From Chitinophagales bacterium (lineage in GTDB: Bacteria > Bacteroidota > Bacteroidia > Chitinophagales > Chitinophagaceae), in NCBI GenBank assembly GCA_013297995.1, contig JAAFJB010000009.1, forward strand, positions 1 through 61,062: 61,062 bases of DNA, given 5' to 3'. Position 1 is the first letter of the stretch; each line of letters opens with the position of its first letter. The position numbers and the translations under genes are program-made. The notes beneath the pieces are model-generated. The model ran no database searches. It was not told the DNA's origin and saw only the letters and a list, made by a program, of their open reading frames with translations. Below, piece after piece: positions 60,752 to 61,062 of this stretch.

Positions 60752-60754
60752 GAT

Positions 60755-61062
<308 letters not shown>

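Overview
The window looks like chromosome of a low-GC member of the Bacteroidota, most likely Chitinophagaceae-like (family level is inference). The reasons are the complete gldK-L-M-N set of the type IX secretion/gliding machinery, a T9SS C-terminal sorting domain, TonB-dependent receptors with carboxypeptidase-regulatory-like N-termini, a DUF4271 protein, scarce Shine-Dalgarno sequences, and several matches to the Bacteroidota -7 promoter motif TAnnTTTG. There are no insertion sequences, prophage genes or CRISPR arrays.

Layout. 1-7.9 kb: a partial Crp/Fnr regulator, a DUF1501/DUF1800 pair, and divergent OPT and POT peptide transporters; the OPT gene carries an in-frame 348-bp tandem duplication. 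8.0-16.0 kb: a defence operon, xre-hsdR-rhuM-hsdS-prrC-hsdM, i.e. a type I restriction-modification system with an embedded PrrC-like anticodon nuclease. 16.2-20.0 kb: purD and mreBCD. 20.0-31.4 kb, minus strand: molybdenum cofactor operon (moaA, moeA, a TauE/SafE exporter, moaD, moeB-rhodanese, moaE, moaCB fusion), a TonB-dependent receptor and a second DUF1501/DUF1800 pair. 31.6-36.1 kb: ECF sigma factor, a membrane-anchored probable anti-sigma/beta-barrel protein, a lipoprotein, uvrC. 36.3-43.1 kb: gldN, gldM, gldL, gldK, a HemD-like protein and DUF4271. 43.2-50.2 kb: hemW, an XRE regulator, gpsA, a TolC/HlyD efflux pair without its inner-membrane pump, and an APC permease. 50.2-55.6 kb: cobalamin riboswitch, btuB-like receptor, cobT, cobS, cobC-like phosphatase, marC. 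55.6-57.5 kb: a compact three-gene module read here as a toxin-antitoxin-chaperone (TAC) system (RelE/HigB-like toxin, XRE antitoxin with a C-terminal tail, SecB-like chaperone), next to a tRNA-Arg(CCG). 57.5-61.06 kb: pfkB and a carotenoid cluster (crtY, crtZ, cruF, and a partial crtI/crtD).

How the parts work together. The riboswitch controls a vitamin B12 uptake and nucleotide-loop assembly operon. The Moco genes make a near-complete pathway from GTP to molybdopterin, with a sulfite/sulfur-compound exporter inside the operon. The prrC gene inside the hsd operon would serve as a back-up against phages that disarm restriction. The TAC module would tie antitoxin stability to a dedicated chaperone. 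The carotenoid genes point to a monocyclic, hydroxylated saproxanthin/myxol/flexixanthin-type pigment. A family of 8-bp-period tandem repeats occurs in three intergenic regions and is not explained by any gene.
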